Shown: one piece after another, positions 34,150 through 43,916 of the stretch
How the letters are laid out: every line of letters begins with the position of its first letter
Position numbering within the stretch: the stretch's first letter is position 1
Source of the DNA: Closterium sp. Naga37s-1
Taxonomy: Eukaryota; Streptophyta; Zygnematophyceae; Desmidiales; Closteriaceae
DNA: 64,000 nt
Reading direction: 5' to 3'
Assembly: GCA_947471745.1 (NCBI GenBank)
Contig: CANJKZ010000068.1
Location: 1,283,001-1,347,000 of the forward strand
Position numbers and translations under genes: made by a program
The notes under the pieces: generated by a model
The model's input: the letters and a program-made list of their open reading frames with translations, nothing else
Databases searched by the model: none
What the model was told of the DNA's origin: nothing

Positions 34150-35957
34150 TATATATGTATATATAAGTAACCATACTCCTCCCTTCCCCCCATCTCCATT
34201 CCTCCCTTGCCCCCATTCCTGTTTTCGATTCCCCCTCCACAGGGAAGAAACAAGCCATATCGCGGACATTTCATCCACGGCCTTCTCTCCTGCATCATAC
34301 GCTTGGCCTCCTCCGTAGTCTCGATGTTGCGCAGCTTGTAGTTGGGGGCATTGGATAAAGGGGGGCAAGGAGGGGGTGCAGGAAGAGGAAGGGGAAGAGA
34401 GGGAAAGGGAGAGAGTCGGATGATATAGCATGCGCTTGGCCTCCTCTGTGACCTCGATGTAGCCCAGCTTGTAGCTGCGAGGAAGATTGAGGCAAGGGAG
34501 GACAGGAGGAGGGGGGACAAAAGGAGAGGAGAGAGTCAGATGATGCAGCATGCTCTCTGCCTTCTCGGTGGCCTCAATGTTGCCCAGCTTGTAGCTGCAG
34601 GAAGACTGCGGGGGTGAGGGGAGAAGATCAGAAGGAGGAAGGGGAAGGGGGAGGAGGGAAAACGGGAGAGAGTGAGATGATCCAGCATGCGCTTGGCCTC
34701 CTCTGTAGCCTCGATGTTGCCCAGCTTGCAGCTGCGAGGAAGATTGAGGCAAGGGGGGACAAGAGAAGGGGGGACAGGAGGAGGGGGGACAAAAGGAGAG
34801 GAGAGAGTCAGATGATGCAGCATGCTCTCTGCCTTCTCTGTGGCCTCAATGTTGCCCAGCTTGTAGCTGCGAGGAAGATTGCGGGGGTAAGGGGAGAAGA
34901 TCAATAGGAGGAAGGGGAAGGGGGAGGAGGGAAAACGGGAGAGAGTGAGATGACCAGTATGCACTTGGCCTCCTCTGTAGCCTCGATGTTGCCCAGCTTG
35001 CAGCTAAGGCAATGGGATGAAGGGGGGGCAAGGAGGGGAAGGGGAGGAGGGGAAAGGTGAGACAAGAGGAGGGGAGGGGGGTCAGATGATGCAGCAGACT
35101 TGACCTCCTCAGTGGCCTCGATGTTTCTAAGCTTGTAACTGGGAGATGAGTGAGGAAGGAGGGGAGAAGGGAGAGGAAGGAAGGGAAAGGGGAGAGACCG
35201 AGATGATGTAGCATGCGCTTTGCCTCCTCTGTTGCCTCTACCATGTCGTGTCAATGTACTCTCCCAACTCACCTCATCTCTTTCCACCCATCCCAATACA
35301 TCTCCCCACGCATCTTTCAACTTCCCTCCCAACTCACTCAATGTGCAGCTGCACCTCCGCAATGCCCGTCGTCTATACCAAACCAATTCAATGCTCTTAG
35401 TGCAATCACTCTCTAGTCAAGTCACCTTATCACATGTTCCCAATGCATCTCTCTATTCCCCTCTCAACCCACTCAATAGGCAGCTGCACCCTCCGCTATG
35501 CGCGTTGTCCAGCTGTGGCGTTGTACCGCCCTCCTCCGTTGCTCTGAAGCCACCACTGTCTCAATCTAATCCCAATACAACTCAAATGACACCACGTCCG
35601 AGGCTCCCAATGCATCTCTCTGCTCAATTGTCCTCTCTATTCCTCCTCCCAACTCACTTGATCAGCAATTGCACCTCTGCAGTACGCGTCATCCATGCTA
35701 TTCTGCTTTCCCTCTTAACTCAACTCACCTCTCCACTTGTTCCCAACGCATGTTTCAACTCCCTCCCCTCCCAAACCAATAGGCAGCTGCATCTCTGCTA
35801 TGCTCATCGTCCACGCCGTGCCCCCCTCCTCCCCCTCCACCTTCTCCACCTTCACACAGAATTGGAGGAAAGGGGGGAGAAAGTGGAGGTACCATGGAAG
35901 GAAGAACATCGGGGAAAGAAAAGTCGCGGCAACGCATGCTGCTGGCAGCCCTTATTG
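34150..35957. repeat. 7464-bp tandem unit, partial copy 3
   Basis: Third copy, following position by position until GCAGCCCTTATTGTG at 35957 (equivalent to 21029 in copy 1), where unrelated sequence begins. It therefore includes only the TLS1 exon arrays and none of the transposon remnants. A few differences are private to it (e.g. CCCAATACATCTCCCC near 35292). Confidence 0.95.
34185..35957 (-). CDS. TLS1-like exon arrays, truncated tandem copy 3
   Basis: Third copy: the YKL module array (34185-35253) and most of the IAEMQLPI array, cut at 35957. The KLYEIPQHLQ modules are absent, so this copy has lost everything N-terminal to the GEEGG exon. Confidence 0.55.
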
Positions 35958-36159
35958 TGATCCACATGTTCATACACCTTATTCGTCCGGTTGCGGTCTA
36001 TAGCTCGTATCGGTACCAAAAGGTTTTTCTTCATTTTCAACACGGGTGGCGCTTACAAGAACCTAGAGGTGCCTGCCAACTATGATAATCGCGGCTCCAA
36101 CATAGAAAAGGCGGTGCATTGAACAAGCAAGATTTGTGCGAAAAATGCGAAGCACTTAC
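35958..36159. other. Unique sequence between unit 3 and the copia nest
   Basis: The plus strand can be read without a stop for about 45 codons (IARIGTKRFFFIFNTGG, AYKNLEVPANYDNRGSNIEK), which looks like real protein sequence, but I do not recognise it and see no splice sites or start. It ends with CTTAC (36155-36159), the left target site duplication of copia element C. Before that insertion it was contiguous with 56748 onward. Confidence 0.35.
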
Positions 36160-36290
36160 TGTCAGAATAACGAACAGGAATTGATGAACTAGCAGCAGGA
36201 TGGGTACAAGTAGGAAACCCTAATTTCGGTTGTACCCCATATGGGCTACCCCACTACAGCCTACACAATAAGCAGCATATAAGTTTGACA
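36160..36290 (-). repeat. 3' LTR of copia C
   Basis: 131 bp, TGTCAGAATAACG to GTTTGACA as read on the plus strand, next to the tract CACCCCCATAGGCAAAGTGG, which is the complement of the polypurine tract. Confidence 0.92.
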
Positions 36291-36519
36291 CACCCCCATA
36301 GGCAAAGTGGGGGAGAACAAGAGGTCACAAGACCAGTCAAGAAAGGCAAAGCAAACTCAGAGTGGATCACGAAGTCACCATGCATTCTGAGCACAAGCAA
36401 ATGGCCACAAGGCTAGTTCACATGCAGAGTTATATACAGCAGAACAAACAGTACAGTGATCAAAACCTAGCAAGTGTAAGCATGCAGGTATAAGTATATA
36501 GATCACAGTACAAGCAAAG

Positions 36520-37158
36520 TCAAGAAGTGAGCAAGTGAGGCCAAGTAGGCACAAGGCCTAGAACAGTACAGAAACGCTGATGATCACAAGGCTGAAGTGC
36601 CTTGGTGAAGATATCAGCAGTGTTGGCCTGAGAGGCAACGTAAACAAGACGAAACTGACCACGCTGCTGCAACTCTCGAACAAGGAAGTAGCGCAGAGCG
36701 ATGTGCTTCGTCCTGTGCTCCAGTCTGTGCTCCTGACACACAAGGCAATCATGGCCTTGTTGTCGACGTACAAAACTGGAGGAGAACGAGGCGGCTCTCC
36801 CAAGTCGGTCAGCAGGTATGTGAGCCAGCGTAACTCCTGTGCAGCCGTGGCCCCTGCGTAGATCTAGGCCTCACAGCTGGAGCTGAGAACAAAAGACGAG
36901 CGGGTAGACCACCACGAAACAGAACCGGAGCCAAGGCTGAAGGTGTAACCCTGTGACGACCGCTGCGTATCCAAGTCGTCAGCCCAAGAAGCGTCTGCGT
37001 GACCAATGAGGACAACTCGAGCCCGTCCTCCAAGCACGAGCCCCATGCCCGATGTACTGCACAAGTAGCGCATCACCCTCTTAGCGGCCTTCAAGTGCTT
37101 TGGCTGGTGTCTCCCGGGCGCAACGTAGCGTGCCAGGATGCTAAGAGGGTAAGCAAGG
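36520..37158 (-). pseudogene. Copia C RNase H end
   Basis: On the minus strand: KAAKRVMRYLCSTSGMGLVL, then HADASWADD (RNase H Asp), SSCEA followed by a break, YVDNKAMIALC, ALRYFLVRELQQRG, ending ADIFTKALQPCDHQRFC. It is split by a stop and a frameshift near 36740-36865. The upstream part resumes at 43917 after the gypsy-type insertion; AAGG at 37155-37158 is the left target duplication. Confidence 0.9.
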
Positions 37159-37253
37159 TGTCGGAATCATGCAGCTCCGCACTGCCTGCTCGTGTACTTC
37201 CCTTCCTCTTGGCTCCCTGTGCTCTGCCGCCTTGTCTCTTCTCTCTGATGCAG

Positions 37254-40200
37254 TCAAGTGGGACTCATCAGTGCCTTGAGTTCTCTGTTGGTCCTTCCCC
37301 CTTGTTCCCTTCCCTTCTCCACTTGCCCCCTCCGCGGTTGTCTGCTGGCTCCTGCCGACGGCCGCTGGAACTCCTTGTCTCCTGTCTGTCTTACTGTCTG
37401 GTCCACTGCCCTCCCTCTCGCCCGCGCCACATTAGTGCAATGATCGGTTCTCCTCTGCCCTTGCGCGCTCATGAGCACTACTACCCCAGAGTCCTTGATC
37501 TCCTTCACCTTCCAGCGCTCGGTGCTCAGCCCGATGTCCATCAGATCATGCTTCGCCTGCTTCAAGTATACTTCCTCCCCTGGTACCAGCGCCCGGTCCC
37601 TCCTTCCTGCTTGCCGTTCTCCTCTCTTCTTATACCGCTGTGCGTCTCTCAGTTGCGCCACGTGGAGGTTCTCTAGTGCCGCTGGTAGCAGTTCTCTCAA
37701 GTACCTTGCTCTCGCCTCGGCCAGCCCCACCCATTCCTCCTCGCTGGCCACTTGCACTGATCCCGTGAGAATTCTCGGCGCATCCACGGGCATCACTGGG
37801 TCTCTCCCTAAGAGCAGGTAATACGGCGATAAGTCTCGTAATGCCGCTTGCTTACTGAATCTGTATCCTGCCGCTACCCACGGGAGCCGTGTGTCCCAGT
37901 CTCTCTTAAACTGCTCGCCGTATGCCCTCAGCCCCCGTTTCACAGTCTGCACAAATCGCTCTGTGAGGCCATCACTCTGTGGGTGGTATCTGGAAGTCCT
38001 CCTGTGCGTGATACCTGTGGCCCGCAGTAACTGGTCGAACTCTCCCATGAACTCTGTCCCTTGGTCTGTCAGCACTTCCCCGCACGCCCCGAACCTGGTG
38101 AGCACCTGCTCCTCGAACGCTTCCGCTATTTTAGCCGAATTCTTGCTGGGGAGGGCTTTCACCTCGACCCATTTGCTGCCATGCTCAATCATGATTAAGA
38201 TGTAGCGCTTCCCTTTCCTGCTCAGCGGCATCTCCCCCGCCAGGTCTAGAGACCATCGGAACCCTATGCCGTGTATAGGCAGCGACTGCAGCTCCTTTCT
38301 ACCCCTTTCTAGATCTGCTTTGTTCCGGCTGCACAGCTCACACCCAGTCACCCACTCCCTGATATCTCTCCGCATCCCCGCCCACCACCACCCGGTCTCA
38401 ACTAGCTGCGTGGTGCGCAGACTGCCATAATGTCCCAGCTGCCGATGTACCGTCCTGATGATATGCTCTCTCTCCTGGGGCCGTGGGACCATCTTCCATC
38501 TGTCTCGCGTGTTCTTCTGCAGCTGCTCTTGGTGCCAGCGATAGTGAACTCCTCTCGCCCTGGCTCGCTCGCTGGTGGTAGTCCCTTCGGCGGTCTTCCC
38601 TTGCACCCAGTCCAGCACTTCCTGATCTTCCCAGACATCCTCAGGCCCCGTCTCCTTCTTCCGTATGGCCCCTTCAGCATCTAACTCCCTCGATAATGCC
38701 ACTAGGCAAGCGGTGGGGCGATGCGTTGTCGGATTCCGCGACAGCCCGTCTACGTGTTGCATGGTCTTGCCTGCCCGGTGCCGGATGGAGAAATCATATT
38801 CTTGTAACCGCATGGCCCAACGCGCGTTCCTCCCTGTTAGCGCTTGGTTAGTCATCAGCCACGTTAAGGGTTGGTGGTCCGTCACCAGCTCAAACTGCCT
38901 CCCTTGTAGGTATACACGGAAGTGCGTGATGGCCCACACTGCCGCTAACCCCTCTCCCTCGTATGAGCTGTAGTTAGCCTCGGCAGGGTTGCAACTCCGG
39001 CTGGCGAAGGCGACCACCTTCTCTTCTCCGTCCCGCTTCTGGCAAAGGATCGCCCCCATACCCGCGCTGCTCCAGTCGGTGTACAGCACGAACGGGTCCT
39101 CTGCACTAGGCAGAGTTAGTACCGTAGCGGTTTTCACCGCTTTCAGCAACGCCTGGAGAGCCGCTTGCTCTGCCTCTCCCCATTCCCACTTCTGGTCCTC
39201 CCTCAGCAGCCGATTCAAGGCTGCGGCGGTCCTGCTGAAGTTCGGGATGAACTTCCGGTAGTAATTGAGGAACCCGAGCACTGCCCTCAAGGTGCTTCTG
39301 TCCTTCGGCTGCGGCACCCTATCCAAGACCTCCACCTTCGCTTGCTGAATCCCCAGCTGTCCTCCTTGAACTTCGAAACCCAAGTACTTCACTCCTGTGT
39401 TCCCGAAGCTGCACTTCTTAGGGTGACACGTGAGGCCTGCTGCCCTGATGGCGTCTAGCGTCGCCTGCACGTCCTTCACATGCTGGGCGGCGTCCGGGCT
39501 GAAAACCACTACATCATCAATGTAACAGGCCGCCGCTGGCACTCCGCGCAATGTCGTGTCCATGACCCGTTGGAACAAGGCGGGCGCGTTTTTCATTCCA
39601 AAGGGCATGAAACGCCACTCGTATGGGCCGTCTGGTCCATGGAATGCCGTCTTCTTGCGATCGGCGCCTCGGATGGGGATCTGATTAAATCCCTGCCGTA
39701 GATCCAGGGTGGAGAAGACCTTTGCCCCTTGCAGTTTATCGAAGATTTCTTCGGCTGACTGCATGGGATACTTATCCGCCACTGTGACCTTATTCAGACT
39801 CCGATAGTCCCCGCACATCCTCCGCGCGGAGACTGCCCCCGTCAGATCCTTCCGTGATGCTACCACGGTAGCCGCTGCGTAGTCACTCTCAGAATGCTGG
39901 ATCAGTCCTGCTTCCAACAGCTCGCGACACTTCTCCGTACAGATGTCTAGATCCCCCGGGCTCATCCGCCGTTTCCGTTGGTATATGGGAACCTCTGTGG
40001 TGAGCTCGATCTTCATCTCATGCGTGGTACACTTTCCCAGCTCCTGCAGAGTGTACGCGAAAGTCCCACGATGCTGCCTCAGCACCTCCTGCAAGGCTGC
40101 TCCTGACTCGGTATCCATTCCTCCTCCCAGTATCCACTCCTCTTCTGGCCCCCGTTCCGGCTTCTCTGGCGGGTACTCCGCTGCCTCCCCATCTCCCTCA

Positions 40201-43200
40201 GCCATCCCTTCAGCTGCTTCCATGGCCATATACGCTGCCCACCCTTCATCCATCTTCAGGTCATACCTCTCTTCGATACGCGCCAGTGACTTCTTCTGCC
40301 ATTCAACGGTCTCTCGGTCGTGGTAGCGTTCTCCGCACGCGATGTCTCTCTGCAGCTCCTTCGCCTTTAGGTGCATCCGCATTGTGTCTAGGAGCCAAGT
40401 CATGACATTCGCGTCCATGGCTCGACCCAAGGCGGCTCGGCGCTGTTCCTCTGTCACCTCTGGATGAGCGGTGGCCCCCCACAGGTGCCCCATGGCTGCC
40501 TCCCATTCGTTCGCCATCGGTTGCTCCCAAACTCCCCTTCGCACATCGTAGATCATCCCTGGGCCCGGCAAATCACCTTCCATGATGAAGCCGCGGGCTT
40601 CGGCATAGGACACGAGTGTGGGCAACGCTTGCCGCGGTTTGCCTGGCTCATTGCACTGGTACTGTGATGGGTGATCCGCGCTCGTCACCGGCGCGGGTAG
40701 GCGGTGGGGCTCCAGAATGTCACTCACTAAGCGCGGTTCTGGCCGCTGCATCAGCGCCAGTGAGTGGCGCAGCGCTGCGGTAGACATCACATTCTGCCAA
40801 TACCGCCTCGGTCGATGTGCTCGCGACCCCAGCTGCGCGGCGTCGACTGGTACTCCTCGCCCCACGACTCCTGCGATCTCCTCGAATGCTCTCTTCACTG
40901 GCTCTCGCTTATCTTCGGCTAGGTCCACATTCTCCAGAATGTAGGCAACCTCTCCCTGCCTCTGCTGAATCAGCTCTAACACCCGCCGCAAGTCCCGGAA
41001 CGAGGCTCCCCGCGCGTCGTCCATCCCCAGACCCTCTCCTGCTCTAGAGTACCCCTGGCATTCCCACCCTGCAATGACCAAGTCTATATGCCCCCAGCTC
41101 TCCAGTACGTCCTCGGAAATATCCCTGACGTCATGCACCGCTGGCTCCAACTCGGATGAAAGCGCGTCCTCCCACATTTGATCTGGGTATTCATCCCGGA
41201 GCAGCTCGGCATGGTGGCGCGCCATCTTCCGTACGGCGGGGTCTCGCTCGACGTGGATCCATTTCTTGACAGTACATCCCGCTCGTAATGCTGCTGCCAG
41301 GCCTGTCCCTATTCCTCCGTACAACTCTAAGACGCGTACCGGCACGTCTAAAGCCTGCACCCGGCTGACCCGCTCTGTCAAGTCCGGCGGGCTCTGTCCC
41401 AATATCCGCCTCTCGATCCGCCTCTCGTGTTCCGCTTCATATGTCTCCCATGTCCAATCTTCCAGCTCCTCTGTCAGGTCCTTCCTTCGTGCCTGGTACG
41501 CTTCCTGTGGCTCCTGTCGCACAAACCGAACCGGCAGCGTGCCTACGGGGCTCTCAGGGTCCCAGTATTGCACGCGGAAGAGCACCTTCTCCTGCCACGT
41601 GCATATAGTAGCCCCTACTAGATAGAGGAGCTCCATCCCTACGAGGACGTCATAGTCCTCAGACTCCGAGACACCGCACCGCAGCCGTATGCAACACTCC
41701 TTCTCCGTCCCTGGTAAGAGCACCACCTCCACCGGCCGCCTGGTTTTCGGCATCCACTTCGGCTCTCCTCCTTCAGCCATCATGAGTAGGATTCCCCGCT
41801 CCATGGTACGCCCGGATACGTCCAGCTTCAGTTGTTTAGCGAGTCCTTTGCCTATGAGCACGTGATGCGCGCCAGTGTCTATGATAGCTTGCTTCACTGG
41901 CAGGCCTCCCACCGTAAGACTCCCCTTTTCGGCAATCAACACGGACGCCTGGCACACCAGTCTCTCATTCGGGTGCCGCCTCATCTCCGAGAGCAGCGGT
42001 CCTTCCGCTTGACTGCCGCGTGGCTGGGTTCCGCTCGTCACTTCACTGCTCTGGGACTGACTAGCCCGTGGTCGTAATCGGAGGTCGTCTCGGGACCGGG
42101 GATACGCCATGGCTGCGTACTCCCGCGTGTATTCCTCCTCGTCCTCTTCCTCAGCGTCGTCCACTTCTTCGTACGCCAACATCGCACGCGCCTTTACTTC
42201 CTTCTGAATAGGTAGCTGCTCCAGCCTCAGCTGCAGCCGCCGGACCTCGGCTTGGAGCTCCTCTCGCGTTGCTCCCTGCGCGTCCTTCGGTCGGCTGTAA
42301 CAGTCCTCCCTCTTGTGTCCACGTTTCCCGCATTGCTCGCAGGTCGGCGCGTTGGGGCAGTCCCGCCTTAAGTGCCCGTGCTCTCCGCAGGTGTGACAAA
42401 GCCGCGGGTCCGCTCGACTGCTGCCCCCAGATGCAGAGTCGGGTACTGCCACTGCCGCCCAACTTGTCTTCGCCCGGCTCTTTCCTTCCGAGTCTTCTAA
42501 GTCCAGCAGTCGTTGCGCTTGTTCCGTCTTCTTCGTCAGCATGTAGACTTCTTTGAGCGTAATGTCGGCGCCGATGTTGTATACGGTGCTCCGCACCACC
42601 CCTCTCAGTTCTTCCTCCAGCCCTCGCACGAACTTCCGCACCAACAGGCGTTCGTCCGTGCTTTCGAGGTCTTCAGCCAGTTCACGGAGTCGGCAGTAAT
42701 AAGCCAGCAGCGATTCTTCCCTTTTTCGGCGGAACTCCCGGAATTCCTCTACGCGCGCCTTGGTCTGCCCCGCGAACTCCTTCCGCAGCAGCTGCACGAA
42801 GCGGGCTGTCGGGTTGTCTATCTCTCCATCCGCCAACTCTCCTAAAACGTCGTCTCGGGTCAGGCGGTAGAACGTCTCGGCCTCGCCCGCCACCGTCCCC
42901 ACCATCTTCCGGAAGAACTCGGCCGGGTCATATCCGTCGCGCTCCCAACAGTATTGCACGGTCTCGAGCTGCATAAGGTAATTCTTTAGGCTAGGCCCCA
43001 CGCCCGGAATGCCTGTATATCGCTCCGCCACCTCCACTTTGGGCAAGTTGGTCGCCTTCCACCGAGCGCCAACGGAGCTGGGTCCTGCTGGCGACTCGCC
43101 CGGGGCGCCCGCTGCGCCACTGTGTATCAGCGCTCTCCCTTGCGTTGGCCCCGGTGTGGGGTTTTCCGACGGCATCCAGCGGGTGTCCGGCCGATCCTTC

Positions 43201-43517
43201 CTCGGCTGCATCCCTGGCATTCCGGTCGGCGGGGTCGCGGCTTCTTGGCTCTTCCAGCGTTCACGAATTTTCTCAGTCCAGCGAGAGTCGAGCGGGGTGT
43301 CTCCCAGATCCGAAACGACGGTTCGTACCCGTTCCATGCTATCTCCCGCCCCGCGAGCTCTTTGGTGTGGGGTCCGGTACTTTGGTGAATTGGACTCGCC
43401 GTGTATCGCCCTGATGCCTCCTTGCGCGGATACGAATCCCGCCCGTCTCTCTGCTGCAGGCTTCAACTCATCGATATCGGACCACAGTCGCGTCCTTAGA
43501 AAATCTCGACGATGCAT
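37254..43517 (-). CDS. Gag-PR-DNMT-RT-RH-INT polyprotein, 2087 residues
   Basis: One open frame with all parts of a Ty3/gypsy polyprotein plus an inserted cytosine-5 methyltransferase. Gag ~160-340; two CCHC knuckles (C374-C387, C393-C406); protease DTG 547-549. Methyltransferase ~727-1045: motif I LELYGGIGTG (730-739), acidic HVERD (755-759), motif IV GWECQGYS (817-824, catalytic Cys820, Glu where most have Pro), motif VI ENV (862-864), motif VIII AHRPRRYW (900-907), motif X-like LGRAMDANVMTWL (1030-1042). RT 1190-1380 with YIDD 1332-1335; RNase H D1481, E1522, D1547; integrase zinc finger H1691/H1696/C1726/C1729 and D1758, D1818, E1853; no chromodomain seen. Motif X and the end of VIII resemble DNMT3/DRM more than DNMT1, my judgement by eye. 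The methyltransferase could modify the element's own DNA or that of its host; that is inference. No stop or frameshift is present. Confidence 0.93.
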   Translation of the reverse strand: MHRRDFLRTRLWSDIDELKPAAERRAGFVSAQGGIRAIHGESNSPKYRTPHQRARGAGDSMERVRTVVSDLGDTPLDSRWTEKIRERWKSQEAATPPTGMPGMQPRKDRPDTRWMPSENPTPGPTQGRALIHSGAAGAPGESPAGPSSVGARWKATNLPKVEVAERYTGIPGVGPSLKNYLMQLETVQYCWERDGYDPAEFFRKMVGTVAGEAETFYRLTRDDVLGELADGEIDNPTARFVQLLRKEFAGQTKARVEEFREFRRKREESLLAYYCRLRELAEDLESTDERLLVRKFVRGLEEELRGVVRSTVYNIGADITLKEVYMLTKKTEQAQRLLDLEDSEGKSRAKTSWAAVAVPDSASGGSSRADPRLCHTCGEHGHLRRDCPNAPTCEQCGKRGHKREDCYSRPKDAQGATREELQAEVRRLQLRLEQLPIQKEVKARAMLAYEEVDDAEEEDEEEYTREYAAMAYPRSRDDLRLRPRASQSQSSEVTSGTQPRGSQAEGPLLSEMRRHPNERLVCQASVLIAEKGSLTVGGLPVKQAIIDTGAHHVLIGKGLAKQLKLDVSGRTMERGILLMMAEGGEPKWMPKTRRPVEVVLLPGTEKECCIRLRCGVSESEDYDVLVGMELLYLVGATICTWQEKVLFRVQYWDPESPVGTLPVRFVRQEPQEAYQARRKDLTEELEDWTWETYEAEHERRIERRILGQSPPDLTERVSRVQALDVPVRVLELYGGIGTGLAAALRAGCTVKKWIHVERDPAVRKMARHHAELLRDEYPDQMWEDALSSELEPAVHDVRDISEDVLESWGHIDLVIAGWECQGYSRAGEGLGMDDARGASFRDLRRVLELIQQRQGEVAYILENVDLAEDKREPVKRAFEEIAGVVGRGVPVDAAQLGSRAHRPRRYWQNVMSTAALRHSLALMQRPEPRLVSDILEPHRLPAPVTSADHPSQYQCNEPGKPRQALPTLVSYAEARGFIMEGDLPGPGMIYDVRRGVWEQPMANEWEAAMGHLWGATAHPEVTEEQRRAALGRAMDANVMTWLLDTMRMHLKAKELQRDIACGERYHDRETVEWQKKSLARIEERYDLKMDEGWAAYMAMEAAEGMAEGDGEAAEYPPEKPERGPEEEWILGGGMDTESGAALQEVLRQHRGTFAYTLQELGKCTTHEMKIELTTEVPIYQRKRRMSPGDLDICTEKCRELLEAGLIQHSESDYAAATVVASRKDLTGAVSARRMCGDYRSLNKVTVADKYPMQSAEEIFDKLQGAKVFSTLDLRQGFNQIPIRGADRKKTAFHGPDGPYEWRFMPFGMKNAPALFQRVMDTTLRGVPAAACYIDDVVVFSPDAAQHVKDVQATLDAIRAAGLTCHPKKCSFGNTGVKYLGFEVQGGQLGIQQAKVEVLDRVPQPKDRSTLRAVLGFLNYYRKFIPNFSRTAAALNRLLREDQKWEWGEAEQAALQALLKAVKTATVLTLPSAEDPFVLYTDWSSAGMGAILCQKRDGEEKVVAFASRSCNPAEANYSSYEGEGLAAVWAITHFRVYLQGRQFELVTDHQPLTWLMTNQALTGRNARWAMRLQEYDFSIRHRAGKTMQHVDGLSRNPTTHRPTACLVALSRELDAEGAIRKKETGPEDVWEDQEVLDWVQGKTAEGTTTSERARARGVHYRWHQEQLQKNTRDRWKMVPRPQEREHIIRTVHRQLGHYGSLRTTQLVETGWWWAGMRRDIREWVTGCELCSRNKADLERGRKELQSLPIHGIGFRWSLDLAGEMPLSRKGKRYILIMIEHGSKWVEVKALPSKNSAKIAEAFEEQVLTRFGACGEVLTDQGTEFMGEFDQLLRATGITHRRTSRYHPQSDGLTERFVQTVKRGLRAYGEQFKRDWDTRLPWVAAGYRFSKQAALRDLSPYYLLLGRDPVMPVDAPRILTGSVQVASEEEWVGLAEARARYLRELLPAALENLHVAQLRDAQRYKKRGERQAGRRDRALVPGEEVYLKQAKHDLMDIGLSTERWKVKEIKDSGVVVLMSAQGQRRTDHCTNVARARGRAVDQTVRQTGDKEFQRPSAGASRQPRRGQVEKGREQGGRTNRELKALMSPT

Positions 43518-43916
43518 CTAAAAACCTTGCGTGATTGTTGAATATCTTCCGTACTACGGCCTGTACCTAACTATACAAACCCTAGCTCGGCAGATTGAGT
43601 AGATAAACGAATGGATCTGGAATGCTTGCGTCTTTGGTTTCTCGTGCTTAGTTCGGTCGTAAAGCTGGAATTGTAAGCATAGGTGTGAAAACAATCACGC
43701 AAGCAATCCTACCAAGGCTAACCTACTTCCTAAGTACTACCGACGGGTTACCGTTTACCCAACGGCTCTCTCTCGCCCGCCAATTCCTTACCCTTTTGGT
43801 TGAGTCGCTTCGCCTGACTTCAGATGCACTTGTTTCTCTCCTACTGTAGTATTCTTTCTAAGCTATTAGTCACGATGATATATCTACTGCTATACATTCA
43901 GATTAGAATCGTGACA
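43518..43916 (-). other. 5' flank of the methyltransferase element
   Basis: Non-coding, AT-richer stretch upstream of the polyprotein start on the minus strand. It should contain the LTR/promoter and primer site, but I see neither a repeat of it downstream of the gene nor a TGGTATCAGAGC-type site. It holds the inverted repeat AACAATCACG (43535 region) / CGTGATTGTT (43690 region on the coding strand) and the end hairpin noted for the element. Confidence 0.5.

Larger units (their letters stand above)
37159..43916 (-). mobile_element. Gypsy-type retroelement encoding a DNA methyltransferase
   Basis: This 6758-bp insertion splits the copia C RNase H/RT region. The copia sequence continues exactly across it with AAGG duplicated (37155-37158 and 43917-43920). 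The ends are TGTC...GACA, as for LTR elements. On the coding (minus) strand there are about 399 bases before the start codon and only ~95 after the stop, and I find no long direct repeat between these two flanks, i.e. no obvious LTR pair. The upstream end contains an 8-bp inverted repeat (GTCACGAT/ATCGTGAC at 43869-43876 and 43908-43915). One uninterrupted polyprotein frame suggests recent insertion. Confidence 0.9.

Noticed and set aside
37254..43517. Reading the methyltransferase as a host gene beside a retrotransposon
   Set aside because: It is in the same uninterrupted frame between protease and RT, with no splice sites or start of its own, inside one insertion with target duplication.
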